A stretch of 64,000 nt of DNA, taken from Cryptomeria japonica. Its lineage: Eukaryota; Streptophyta; Pinopsida; Cupressales; Cupressaceae. Under the pieces are notes generated by a model. The model was not told the origin of the DNA, ran no database searches, and saw nothing but the letters and a program-made list of their open reading frames with translations. Positions 45,105-56,117 of the stretch are shown here, piece by piece. A program made the position numbers and the translations under genes. The DNA is taken from contig NC_081414.1 in NCBI RefSeq assembly GCF_030272615.1, forward strand, positions 54,519,636 through 54,583,635, written 5' to 3'. The first letter of the stretch is position 1, and the number at the start of each line of letters is the position of its first letter.

Positions 45105-46350
45105 CCATCTTCTATCAGCTTACTTTTCCTTTTAGATCAGCATTATTCCTTCTTGCAGCACCAGTCTTTATCGTCATACTTTCACCGATTCTAGTTAGAT
45201 ATACCTTCCTTCTTGGAGAATTTCTAATAGTCAAAGTTTGTCCTTTGTCATTTTCACTTGTGGAGACAAACTTAATGTCCTTGTGGGACACATCCTTGCT
45301 AGTGGAGCATTCACCGGTATCATATCCTAATCCTTTGGTATCCTTGGAGTGTTTTTGTTTGTTTAGCATTTTATCCAAGGCTTCAGAACTACCTTCATAT
45401 CAGATCCTCACCTTGGGCTCATCTTCACATTTATCAAGGTCATTTATGAGATTCCCCATTTCTCCTATTTTTCTTCTGATACTCCTGGTCCTTGGCCTCT
45501 AGCTTTGATTGTAAATCTTTCAACCTGCACTTCTTGATATACAAATCTGATTCCAATTTTACACTCACACTTTTTGCATCATCCACTTGTGCTTTTAGAT
45601 TTGCAATGGTTGACTCTGACTCTTAGAGGCTTTTGATCAACCAGTTTTGTTGCACAATAGAAAACTTCTTGAACATCTTGTATTATTTTCTTACTCTGCT
45701 AAGCTCCTCGAGTGCACATACCGGCTCCCCTTCAAGATCAAATTGAGCTTCAACTTCCTCTTCATCTTCACCATCACTACCAAACACATCTTTCTAGTAG
45801 GATTGATTTCTAATATCACTTTCTGATGTGTGCATCTCACTTTATGTCTCTTGAGCCATGAAGAGTGAGTTTCCTCTTCATCATTGCTACGTCAGATGAC
45901 TAATCTACCTTTATCATTTTCACATGTGTTTGTTTCATTGATCTTGTTACTTTCACAAATTGGTTCTACAGTGCTAGGCTCATTACCATAGAGCTTCTTC
46001 AATCTATCCAATAGGCTTTTCACAAACTTGAACCTATCCACCTTTGAAGAAAAATCATCGAAAACCGCACTAAGTATAGCTTTCATGGCATCAACATTGC
46101 ACATAGATCTTCTTTCCACTTTAGGAATAGTGGGAGGACTAGTAGGACTAGAATAGACATTTACAGCCAACATCTAGACATCATACCCTAAAGTGGACAT
46201 GTAGGCTTTCATCCTACAACTCCAAATGGAAAAGTTTGACCCATCAAACTCTGGAGTAGGGATTGATTCAAATTTAACCACTGTGTTCTCAAAAATTAGA
46301 ACCTACCCAAGATGGAGAAATCTTATCTAACCGGGAACCTAAGCTCTAAT
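45105..46350 (-). pseudogene. copia2 gag N-terminal part, copy 1
   Basis: Reads RRSMCNVDAMKAILSAVFDD, then SLLDRLKKLYGNEPS (near 45990-46100), the copia Gag block. A long acidic and coiled-coil-like region follows (ending KDTKGLGYDTGECSTSKDVS near 45310). It is roughly 90 percent identical to 53335-54570 by eye, and the start codon ATG has become GTG near 46280. Several stops interrupt it. The duplicate is explained best by tandem duplication of the locus. Confidence 0.8.
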
Positions 46351-46356
46351 ACCAAT

Positions 46357-46692
46357 TGTAGAACACAAGATGCCACTAAGAGGGGGGGGGTGAATCAGTG
46401 GTTTCCAATATTAACCCTTTTAAACCTAAATGTGAATATCAGTTAACATATCAAAGGCCAATAGGACATATCGGTGAGATAAGGGAGAGATAAAGATGCA
46501 AGCACACACAAGGATACATCACATAACACTAGATATATGAGGAAAACCCAATGTGGGAAAAACCTCAGTGAGAAAACCTGCTGGAGTCTATTGCTCCAAT
46601 CTAGCCTCACAATAAAAAGCCTAAATTACAAAGTTTTGGACACCAACCCAAGGAGTACCAACCCCTACTAATTTAGGGCACCAACCCAAGGA
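46357..46692 (-). repeat. Truncated copia2 LTR, copy 1
   Basis: Starts TGTAGAACACAAGATGCC next to a primer-binding site (46344-46355) and follows the 54589 copy for about 335 bp. It then changes abruptly, within CCAAGGACCACTTCC, into the middle of a G5 LTR. The junction has only a few shared bases and no target duplication, so it is a recombination or end-joining point. Confidence 0.78.
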
Positions 46693-47342
46693 CCACTTCC
46701 AGTAAATTGTCAGTTTCTCCCTTGTCCTTGTGAATTAAGACCTCAGACTTGATGGATATCAAAGGTGATTGGTCACTCTACTACATCCCACTAGTTTTCT
46801 AATTCTAAGATGTTCGTATAGTATGGTACAACGTTCAGAACAACAAAATTGCAGGAAATTCATAGAATTTTATTGCTTCAATGATGCCAAAATGTTTACA
46901 AAACTCTTCAACCCGCTCAATCATGATTGAGATTGACATTTTATGCCTTCCTCAATGGTTATCAACTACTTTCTGAATGGAGGTGACCATTGGGAAGAAG
47001 TTTCTCTTTGTAACCAAAAGTTGTCATGGTTGCATTAGCAACTTAGACTCATGTTGAGCCCGCAAACATAAAGGTGTTCAAACATGTCTTAAACCTTCCT
47101 AAGACACCTAAAAACACCTAGAAAATACTCAACTAAATACCCCTAGGCCCATATGCCCATGGTGGCTTATCAACTTGCCAAATCCATGTCATTGGGTAGC
47201 AGAGTGGGGTTTATTACAAAGATCAAACAAACTAAACTATCATATTACATAGATTGAGAGATCACATTCTTATGCTTCTATAACCTTTAGGTCTTCATTG
47301 TCTTGGTCCTGATTGTCTCAGTCATGAGGTGCCCCTGTACCA
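46692..47342 (-). repeat. LTR B: truncated G5 3' LTR
   Basis: Matches 52688-53334 of LTR C, ending GCCCCTGTACCA. The other 800 bp of the LTR are missing at the junction with the copia2 LTR. Confidence 0.85.
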
Positions 47343-48795
47343 TAATCCCACAGTGAATGAATCTCAAGTCCACTTGAGATGAGCTCATGTAAAGTAGTGC
47401 CATGCTTCTTGATCTGATCTTCATCCAGCCAAATGGATTTAGAGAGTCTGGTTTTACTTTCCATTTGACCAAGTATTGTTTCTACTCCTTTCCCCTAGTA
47501 TTCTTTACAACCTTGGTGTCCAACACTTTCTCAAGTTTAGGTGGCTCATGTTTGGGAAGATCTAAATCTGTTGCATCTTCTATGACCTACTATGAGCTAC
47601 CTACATTAGAATCACCTTTAAAAGGAGTTAGATCATAACTTTTAAAAATAGGAGATATGCCAAGGTCGAGTGGTAATTGAATCTCATAGGCATTGTTGCA
47701 AAACTTCTTCAAGATTTGGCATGGTCCCACTTTCCTTTACATGAGCTTAGTGTGCTTGCCCTTGGGCAACCTTTCCTTCTTCAAATTTGCCCAAACCAAA
47801 TCTCCAACTTGAAATTGTAATTGTCTCCTTTCTTGATCTGCATGTTCTTTGTACTTGTCTAATGAATTTTGTAGTTGAATCTTGACCTACTCATGAACTT
47901 AATTTATGGATTCAACAAACCTCTCTCCATCTACACTTATGGGGTCTGTATGGGGTAGTTTTCTCAACTCCAATACCCCTCTTGGATGTAACCCATACAC
48001 AATCTGAAAAGGTGACTTCCCTGTGCTTCTATTTATAGTGTCATTGTAGGAAAACTCGGCCTAGGATAAGATTGAATCCCATTTTTCACCATGCTATCTT
48101 GTAAGGCACCTCAACAAGCTTCCCAATGATCTATTCACCACTTCTATTTGCCCATCCATTTGTGGATGATATGCTGATGAAAAGGACAGATTGGTGCCAG
48201 GTTTCCTTCACAGAGTTCTCCAAAAGTGTCCAACAAATTTGACATCCCTATCAGACACTACATTCAATGGGAGTCCATGGATTCTTGATACTTCTTTGAA
48301 AAACAAATATGCTATGTAAGATGCATCACTAGTGGACCTGCATGGCAAGAAATGTGCCATTTTACTAAACCTATCCACTACCACAAATATACTGTCAAAC
48401 CCCTTTTGTGTCCTAGGTAAACCCATTAAAAAATCCATTGACACACTTTCCCATGGTCTTGAAGGAATGGATAAGGGCTGATAGAGACCAACATTAGTGC
48501 ATGCATCTAGAAACTTTCTTACATCAACCTACAATTTTGGCCAAAAGTAGTGCCTACTCACCAATTCAAGTGTCTTGTCAAAGCCAAAATGACCTACCAT
48601 AGCCCCACTATTTTTTTCCTTGAAGATATTGGTCCTCATTGACCATCTTGGTATGCCCAATTGCCCACCTTTGAAGAGAAGTCCATCTTGGATCAGAAAA
48701 TCAGAAAATTCCACATGATATCTTTCATGAAATTCAGTACATACCTTGTAAATCTCCTTGAATTCATCATCTGCATCATATATACCTTTCAATGC
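47343..48795 (-). pseudogene. G5 integrase and chromodomain remnant
   Basis: Integrase: GHFGFDKTLELVSRHYFWPK (zinc-finger region near 48560), [10 protein letters not shown] (first Asp), [15 protein letters not shown] (second Asp) and HPQMDGQIEVVNRSLG (Glu, near 48150). A C-terminal region follows (FQVGDLVWANLKKERLPKGK near 47780). Near 47400-47500 the sequence YLVKWK...IWLDEDQIKKH is a chromodomain interrupted by a frameshift. The chromodomain would steer integration to heterochromatin in this family. Stops occur at several points. Confidence 0.83.
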
Positions 48796-48954
48796 ATTAA
48801 TCCCAATTCATTCTAATTGGATTTCAGATATGGTTAGTACCCTTCTACTTAGTGCATCACCCACTTTGTTCACTACTCCTTTTCTGTGTTTGATGAAGAA
48901 TGTGTAGGATTGGAGGGATTCTCCCCATTTCATATGCCTATGGCTCAACATTTC

Positions 48955-50000
48955 TTAACTATTAATGAAACTCAAGGCTTGGTTATTAGTATAGACCACA
49001 AATTCCTTTGGTAGCAGATAATGCCTCCTTTTTTTCAAAGACTGAACTAATGCATACATTTCTAGGTCATAAGAAGAGTATTTTCTCTTTGCCTCATTAA
49101 TCTTTTCACTAAAGAATTCTATAGGTCTTCCTTCTTGGCTTATGACTGCTCCTATGGCCACATGACTAGCATCACATTCAATCTGAAACACTTTATTAAA
49201 ATCAGGTAAGACAAGTACTAGTTGTTGAGCTACCTTTTGCTTGAGAGTTTCAAATGCCTCATCTACTTCCTTTGTCCAAAAGAGCCTGCACTTTTGACCA
49301 CCTTTTATGGTGTCCGACATTGGAGCACATATTTGACTGAAACCTCTTATGAACTTTCTATAAAATGTGTCTAATCCATGGAAACTTCTAACCTCACCAA
49401 TAGTCCTAAGAGTAGGCCAAGAGAGAAATTTATTTACCTTATCATGGTCCATCTTCAAGTGACCTTTCTAGATCATAAATCCAAGCTAGGTAAGTTCTTC
49501 CTGCATGAACAAACACCTTTCCATATTGATCATCAATTCCTCTTCACTCAATTTTCTCAAAACCATGTCTAGATACCTCAAGTGCTCTTCCTTTGTCCTG
49601 CTAAATATTAGTATGTCATCCAAATACACTATTACAAACTTCCCTATTAACTCTTTCAAAACTTCATTCATGAGTCTCATGAATGTACTTGGGGCATTAG
49701 ACAATCCAAATGGCATAACCTTCCACTCATACAACCCTTCATTTTTTATGAATGTTGTTTTCCATTCATCACTAGGCCTAATCTTGATTTGGTGGTATCC
49801 ACTCTTTAAATCAATTTTAGAGAAATATTTTACACCCCCCAAACAATCAAGAAAATCTTCTATCCCAAGAATTGGAAATCTATACCTGATGGTGATCTTG
49901 TTGAGAGCTCTTGAATTAGTACAAATCCTCCATGTTCCATCTTTCTTGGGTGCCAAAATAGCAGGGCTGCACATGGGCTAAGGCTCTTTCCAATCAGATC
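48955..50000 (-). pseudogene. G5 reverse transcriptase and RNase H
   Basis: Reverse transcriptase: [40 protein letters not shown] and [11 protein letters not shown] (active-site YLDD). RNase H: FQIECDASHVAIGAVISQEG (first Asp), KYSSYDLEMYALVQSLKKRR (Glu) and FVVYTNNQALSF, where the usual catalytic Asp is Asn. Stops near 49484 and 49464 and a frameshift near 49975 (before [11 protein letters not shown]) break it. Confidence 0.9.
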
Positions 50001-50920
50001 AGAATCTAACAACTCTTGAATTTGTCTTGCCATCTCCTCATTTTGTTGTGGTGTGAGTTTGTATGCAGGCTTGTTAGGCAATGTAGTCCCTGGGATCAAG
50101 TCAATATAGTGACTGATCTCTCTCATTTGCAGAAAATTCCTTAGCACTCCATCTACAACTATTCCTTTGTATCTATCAATGATCTCCTTAACTTCCAGAC
50201 TAAGATGCTTTTCCTTCCCTTCTACCCTATCATCTACAATAGGCTTCTCCTTTGAGATTTGTATTGGAAACAAAGAAAAACATATCCCTTCTTCCATCTT
50301 TATCTCCTTGAGGAATGGTTTGCCTTCCATCATCATAACTTTGGCTTCATTTTCTTTATGTTCTTCATTATTTTCAGTCAGGGGCAATAGCTCTATGACC
50401 TTGCCATTCTTTGTGATTGAGTAGGTATTCCTAAAACCATCATGGTGTGCTTTGAGGTCATACTACCATGGCCTTCCAAATAAGGGGTGACAAGCATCCA
50501 TGTTAACAACATCAAACAAAATCTTGTCCTTATATGTGCCTATTTGGAATTCCACCCATGACTACTCCTCTACAAGTGTTTGTTGCCCCTTTGTGAGCCA
50601 AGACACCTTATAGGGGTATGGATGGGGTATCCTCCTCAATTTCAACTTCTCTACAATTTCTATTGACACAAAATTCTCAGTATACCCCGAGTCAATCAAA
50701 ACTTTATGTACCTTTCCTCCTAATTGGCAAGTGGTATGGAATATAGACTTCCTCTGAGGTGGCTCCATAGGTGTTGGTACCTTCAAGAGGGTTCTTCTCA
50801 ACATCAATGTCTCTCCTATCTCTGGATAACTATATGAATCAGGTTTACTCACACCTTGGTAATTTGATTCTTGGGTTAGGTTGGTTCTCCTTTCTCCTTT
50901 GAAACTAGACCCCATCTTCT
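50000..50920 (-). pseudogene. G5 protease and linker
   Basis: Protease: KVHKVLIDSGYTENFVSIEI (active-site DSG, near 50690) continuing to HPLFGRPW near 50465, with a TAG near 50562. The linker has EIIDRYKGIVVDGV and YIDLIPGTTLPNKPAYKLTP, the conserved entry to reverse transcriptase, ending at [15 protein letters not shown] near 49985. The protease cuts the polyprotein. Confidence 0.85.
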
Positions 50921-51868
50921 CTGGGCATCTACTAGAAATGTGTCCCTCTTGGTTGCAGTTAAAACACTTTATTGATCTTGCTCCTCTTCTTGATGATCTA
51001 CCTCTGAAATTAGGGCTTCTCCCTCTGAAGTTGCCTTTATTGTTACTATCATTCCTTGAGGAGTATTGACTACTCTCTCCTTGGAATTCAAAATTTGATC
51101 CTCTGCCTTTTAAGGTTCCCCTTCTTCTAGATTATTTACCCCTTCCTCTACTGCTTTGATCTTGTCTTCTTTTAAGCTTCTACTATTTTGCTCTTGTCTT
51201 CTTTTAAGCTTCTACTATTTTGCTCTTGTCTTCTTTTAAGCTTCTACTGCTCTGCTCTAAGAATATGCCTTCTCTTATGCAATTGGACCTCATAGTCCTC
51301 AGGAACATATACTCCCTTGATCTCAGCAATCATCTTCTTCCAAGAGGTGATCATTCCTCTTACCTCTTTTACTCTTTCCCCTTGCACAAAATTCCACCAT
51401 GTCAAGGCTGCTCCCCGCATTTTTGACTTGGCAATATTCACCTTTTGATTGTTAGCAATGTCTTCACATTCAAAGAAGTTGTTCAAGGACTCTATCTAGT
51501 CCACCAATCCATCGCCATCCATCTTCCCACTAAAAATACGAAGATATAACTTCTGGTCCATGGTTCTCCTCTCCACATACTTCAAGGCATTGACAAGGTA
51601 CCTATGCTCTTCAGTAAATTTCTCTTCATACTACCCTTGTGGGTTCTCCTCTTCTTCTCCCACTTCCTTTGAGCCATTAGGTCCTCCTATTTCTAGTCTG
51701 CCTTCCAAGTTTTCTATCAACTTTCGAAGCCAATCATTCTCTTCTCCGTTTTCTTGCACCATCCCATCAAGTTCCACATTTGTCACCTTTGGAGGCATTC
51801 TCCTAGCCTCACCCTCTAATTCTTCTACTGACATGTACTATTCTCCTTCCCAAAAGAATTCCTTCTAT
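50921..51868 (-). pseudogene. G5 gag
   Basis: The capsid-like block is near 51240-51490 (SKMRGAALTWWNFVQGERV, then VYVPEDYEVQLHKRRHIL). An Arg-rich stretch and one zinc knuckle, CFNCNQEGHISSRC, follow near 50960. Between them a 32-bp segment is repeated three times (about 51150-51245); two extra units shift the frame. The N-terminal 60-70 residues near 51630-51830 are acidic. Confidence 0.8.
51150..51245. repeat. Three 32-bp tandem repeats in G5 gag
   Basis: The unit TTTTAAGCTTCTACTATTTT plus 12 bases recurs three times almost without change. The length is not a multiple of three, so each added unit breaks the gag frame. It looks like a local expansion after the element died. Confidence 0.8.
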
Positions 51869-51880
51869 GCTTTGATACCA
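51869..51880 (-). other. G5 primer-binding site
   Basis: On the minus strand TGGTATCAAAGC, one base from the usual TGGTATCAGAGC that pairs with initiator methionine tRNA. It lies three bases from LTR C. Confidence 0.85.
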
Positions 51881-51883
51881 ATT

Positions 51884-53334
51884 TGATGCAGAGCCCTCAC
51901 ATAGGTGTAGAGTAGGTTCTTTTAGTCCAAGAACAAACCAAGGACTCTAGAAATCACAAATGACTTTAAGGGGTTAAGAAAGATCAATTTGACAAGTCCC
52001 ACATCATTTCATTCCTAATTTTTTCCTCACAAGGTCACTTCCCTTGAATTCTTCACAAGGACTTCTAGTGATTCTTAAGGACCCTATAGCCCAACAAGGT
52101 TAGGTCCTCTCTCCAATTCATTAGTGTTTATATAGGGTTTGGTTTTAAGTCCCCTAGTTTAGGAGGACTCTTTTGAATCACCAATTTAGGTTCCTTTTAA
52201 TGGTTTGAGAGAATTCCTGTAGGAAGGCCTATTTGGATACCATTTAATGAGTTACAAAACATATCCAAAGGGTTCTATCATTTCAGGAATAGAAGGGTCC
52301 AAACCCTATCTTGGTTAGGTGACCTAATAGCCCCAATTAGGCCTATTTACAAAGGAAAGGGTAGCCGCAAGCTGTTTCTTTCGAAACAAACACAAGGGAT
52401 ACTCTTATGATATGGTAAAACAACCAATCCCTAAGTTTTAGATAGTGATCAAACCCCTAGCACCTGATGTGGAACCTATTTGTTTGAACTTGCATGGTGG
52501 CCACATGGAGTTGCCCACCTTAATGCATCAAACCCTTGCCTCCAACCGGTCCTAACCTACAAAGGGATACCAAAATATTAAAATAAATTGGCCACACTTG
52601 CATCTCCTCTAGAGCCATGGATTACCAAGGAAGGATCAGCAAGATTAGGCCATTTCTTTGTAAAACGCTAGGTAAAACTATCAAATCTAGACCACTTCCA
52701 GAAAATTACCAGTTTCTCCCTTGTCTTGGCAAATTAAGTCCTCAAAATTGATGCATATGAAAGGTGATTGGTAACTCTACCATATTACATTGGTTATATA
52801 TTTCCAAGATGTTCATACAATACGGTACACCATTCAGAACAACAAAATTACAAGGAATTCACAGAATTTTATTGCTTCAATGATGCCAAAATGTTTACAA
52901 AACTCTTCAACCCCCTCAATGATGATTGGAATTTAAATTTTATTCCTTCCTCAATGGTTATCAACCACCTTCTGAATTTAGGTGACCATTGGGAAGAAGT
53001 TGTCATGAAAAGTTGTCATGATTGCATTAGCAACTTAGACTCATGCTGAGCCCACAAACTTAGAGTTGTTCAAACACGTATTAGACCTTCCTAAGACACC
53101 TAAAAAAACCTATAAAATACTCAACTAAATACCCATAGGCCCATATGCCCATGGTGTCTTATCAACTTGCCAAATCCATGTCATTGGGTAACAGAGAGGG
53201 GTTTATTACAAAGATCAAACAAACTAAACTATCTTATTGCATAGATTGAGAGATCACATTCTTATGCATGTGTAACCTTTAGGTCTTCATTTTCTTGGTT
53301 CCACTTTTCTCAATCATGAGGTACCTCTGCACCA
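51884..53334 (-). repeat. LTR C: intact G5 5' LTR
   Basis: Runs from TGATGCAGAGCC to CTGCACCA (1,451 bp). It is followed by CCATC and copia2 gag, the same target as LTR A. Confidence 0.9.
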
Positions 53335-54573
53335 CCATCTTCTATAAGCTTACCTTTTCCTTTTGGATCAACATTGTTCCTTCTTGCAGCACCAATCTTC
53401 ATCCTCATACTTTCACCAATTGCATTTTGATCTATCTTCCTTCTTGGAGCATTTCTAACAATGAAAGTTTGTACTTTGTCATTTTCACCTATGGAGATAA
53501 ACTAAATTTCCTTGTGGGAGACATCCTTTCTAGTGGAGCATTCACCAGTAGTATATCCTAATCCTTCGATATCCTTGGAGTGTTTTTGTTTGTTCAGCAT
53601 TTTATCCAAGGCTTCAAAACTACCTTCTTACCGGATCCTCACCTTGAGCTCATCTTGACATTTCTCAAGGCCTTTCCTGATATTCCCCATTTCTCCTATT
53701 TTTCTTTTAATACTCTTGGTCCTTGGCCTCTAGCTCTTATAATAAATATTTACACCTGCACTTCTTGATATGCAAATCATATTCCGATTCTACACTCACA
53801 CTTTTTGCATCATCCACTTGTGCTTTCAGATTTGCAATGGTTGACTCTGACTCTTAGAGGCTTTTGATCAATCAGTTTTGTTCCACAATAGAAACATTCT
53901 TGAACATCTTGTATTCTTTTCCTACTCTTCTATGCTCCTCGAGTGCACATACTAGCTCCCCTTCAAGATCAAATTGAGCTTCAACTTCCTCTTCATCTTC
54001 ACCATCACTACCAAACACATCTTGCTTGTAGGATTGATCTCTAATATCACTTTCTGATGTGTGCATCTCACTTTTTGTCTCTTGAGCCATGAAGAGATAA
54101 GGTTCCTCTTTATCATTTCTCTATCAAATGAATAATCTACCTTTATCATCTGCACATGTGTTTATTTCATTGATCTTATTGCTTTCACAAACCAGTTTTG
54201 TAGTGTTAGGTTCATTACCATAGAGCTTCTTCAATCTGTCCCATAGGCTTTTTGCAAACTTGCACCTATCTACCTTTGAATAAACATCTTTGGAAATCCC
54301 ACTAAGTATAGCTTTCATGGCATCAACATTGTACATAGATCTTCTTTCAGCTTCACGACCAGTGGGAGGACTAGGTGGACTAGAATAACCATTTACAACC
54401 AACATCTAGACATCATACTGTAAAGAGGACATGTAGACTTCCATCCTACAAATCCAAGTGGAAAAGTTTGACCCATCAAACACCAAAGTATGGATTGATT
54501 GAAATTTAACCATTGTGTTCTCCAAAACTGGAATCTACCCAAGATAGAAAAACCTTATCTAACTAGGAACCTA
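53335..54573 (-). pseudogene. copia2 gag N-terminal part, copy 2
   Basis: Begins with an ATG ending at 54513 (MVKFQSIHT) and has FDGSNFSTWICRMEVYM, a stop, then MLVVNGYSS and SLWDRLKKLYGNEPN near 54240, the copia Gag block. The acidic region DVFGSDGEDEEEVEAQFDLE lies near 54000. It continues in pieces to about 53340, where LTR C was inserted. It is closer to intact than copy 1: the start codon is present and Trp is kept in LWDRL. Confidence 0.82.
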
Positions 54574-54587
54574 AGCTCTAATACCAA
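54574..54587 (-). other. copia2 primer-binding site
   Basis: On the minus strand TTGGTATTAGAGC, next to the LTR start at 54589. The same site is found in C1 and in the duplicated copy at 46344-46355. Confidence 0.82.
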
Positions 54588-54588
54588 G

Positions 54589-56117
54589 TGTAGAACACAA
54601 GATGCCACTAAGAGGGGGGGATGAATCAGTGGTTTCCAATCTTAGACCTTTTAAACCTAAATGTGAATACCTATTACCATATAAAAGGCCAAGAGGACAT
54701 ACTGATGAGACATGCAAGAGATAAATATGCAATCACACATAAGGATACATCACATAACACCGGATATACGAGGAAAACCCAATGTGGGGAAAACCTCATT
54801 GAGAAAACCTATTGGAATCTACTACTCCAATCTAGCCTAACAATAAAAAAAGTGAATTACAAAGTTTTTGGCACCAGCCCAAGGAGCACCAACCCCTACT
54901 AATTTAGGGCACCAACCCAAGGAGCACCAATCCTTAGTGATTTAGGGCACCAACCCAAGTAGAACCTACCCCTACTGATTTATGGAACCAACCCAAGGAG
55001 CACCGACCCCTACAGATTTAGGGTACCAACCCAAGGAGCACCAACCTCTAACTGTTTATAGGAACCAACCCAAAGGAGCACCAACCCCTACACCAAGCAC
55101 CAACTCAATGATTATAATAAAAATAAACAATACAATAGTAATAGCCCAGTTACAAATGAGTTTTCTAACCTCTCACAATCAAATAACTCTACCGGTCTAA
55201 CCCTTCTCAATAGATCGTACTCGACTCTGTTTGTTGTTGGTTCTCTAACTCTTCCTCAACTCAGCCTTAACCTTATTTGTTCTATTCTCACACTCTCTCT
55301 GCTCTCCTTTGCTCACTGCAACTTCCTTTCTAGTTAAAACTCTACTGGTTAGTTGAAGTATCAGACCACACACCTGGTTACTAGTTCTTAGTCCTCTCTG
55401 TCTGATTCCCTTTCTTCTCTACTTCTATGTTTTTAGATCTTCCTCTGATACTCCCACTACAACAACCTCTACTACCTTCCTGCCAGTTCTAGCAATACCA
55501 CTTCACCCGATTGTTGCACTCTTTTCAGCTTAACAGTTACTCTAACCTTATTGGTTAAACCCTCTTACCGGTTCTCTCAAGAACTCAGTCACTATGATCT
55601 TCTGTAGGTTACACTTTGATTGATTAACTCTTTGTTGCACTCTCACACTCTAATCTTCAATATCTGACACCTCGTCATTTGGCAACATCAATCATCTTCA
55701 ATCTTCTACCTGCCTATATGTCCATTAGTCATCCCAACAAAAAATAACTTCAAACTTGGTGCGCTAGGGTTTTCTCCACCAACTCCATCCATATCAAATT
55801 GGATCTGATCTCATCTTAGAGATTCACAACCTGCAACAAATCAGATGACACCGCCATATATCTATTCTTCCAATATATGTTTTCTATACTTAGCAAACTA
55901 CAACCTGTTTGTCGGCTTATTTTTCATCAATCACCATGCTCTGCACCTAGACACCTTACATCAATCATGATGTCAAGGAATAAAATCCTTGTCAATTGAC
56001 CTGTCTTGAGCTGCAACCCTCTGCCATCGACCCATGATATTCGGGGTCTTCATTTAAAGTTGATTGATTCTACAACTACCTAATTGAAGCACTCTTCACT
56101 GGTCTCTGCATGCTTGT
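54589..56117 (-). repeat. copia2 5' LTR, first piece
   Basis: Matches 6823-8350, including the 38-bp array (54868-55090). Similarity stops just after CTCTGCATGC, where the G3 LTR begins. The remaining 1.1 kb of the LTR is not in the window. Confidence 0.85.

Larger units (their letters stand above)
46692..53334 (-). mobile_element. G5: Ty3/gypsy chromovirus, left LTR truncated
   Basis: Minus-strand order: LTR C (51884-53334), primer-binding site (51869-51880), gag with zinc knuckle, protease, reverse transcriptase, RNase H, integrase, chromodomain remnant, then truncated LTR B (46692-47342). A single RNase H, a chromodomain and integrase after RNase H identify a chromovirus. Every coding segment carries stops or frameshifts. 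Confidence 0.87.
6823..56117 (-). mobile_element. copia2: Sirevirus-like Ty1/copia element, minus strand, several nested insertions
   Basis: The 3' LTR is 6823-8439 plus 39026-40119, interrupted by element O. The internal region runs from 40120 to 54588, interrupted by the G5 complex. The 5' LTR begins at 54589 and is cut by G3 at about 56118. The element has a methionine-tRNA-type primer-binding site, gag with several zinc knuckles and a polypurine tract ending in AGATTGTTGGC, all as in Sireviruses. Pol is missing: only about 1.1 kb separates the last zinc knuckle from the LTR. The start TG has mutated to TA at 6823. The remainder of the 5' LTR must lie beyond the window. Confidence 0.75.
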
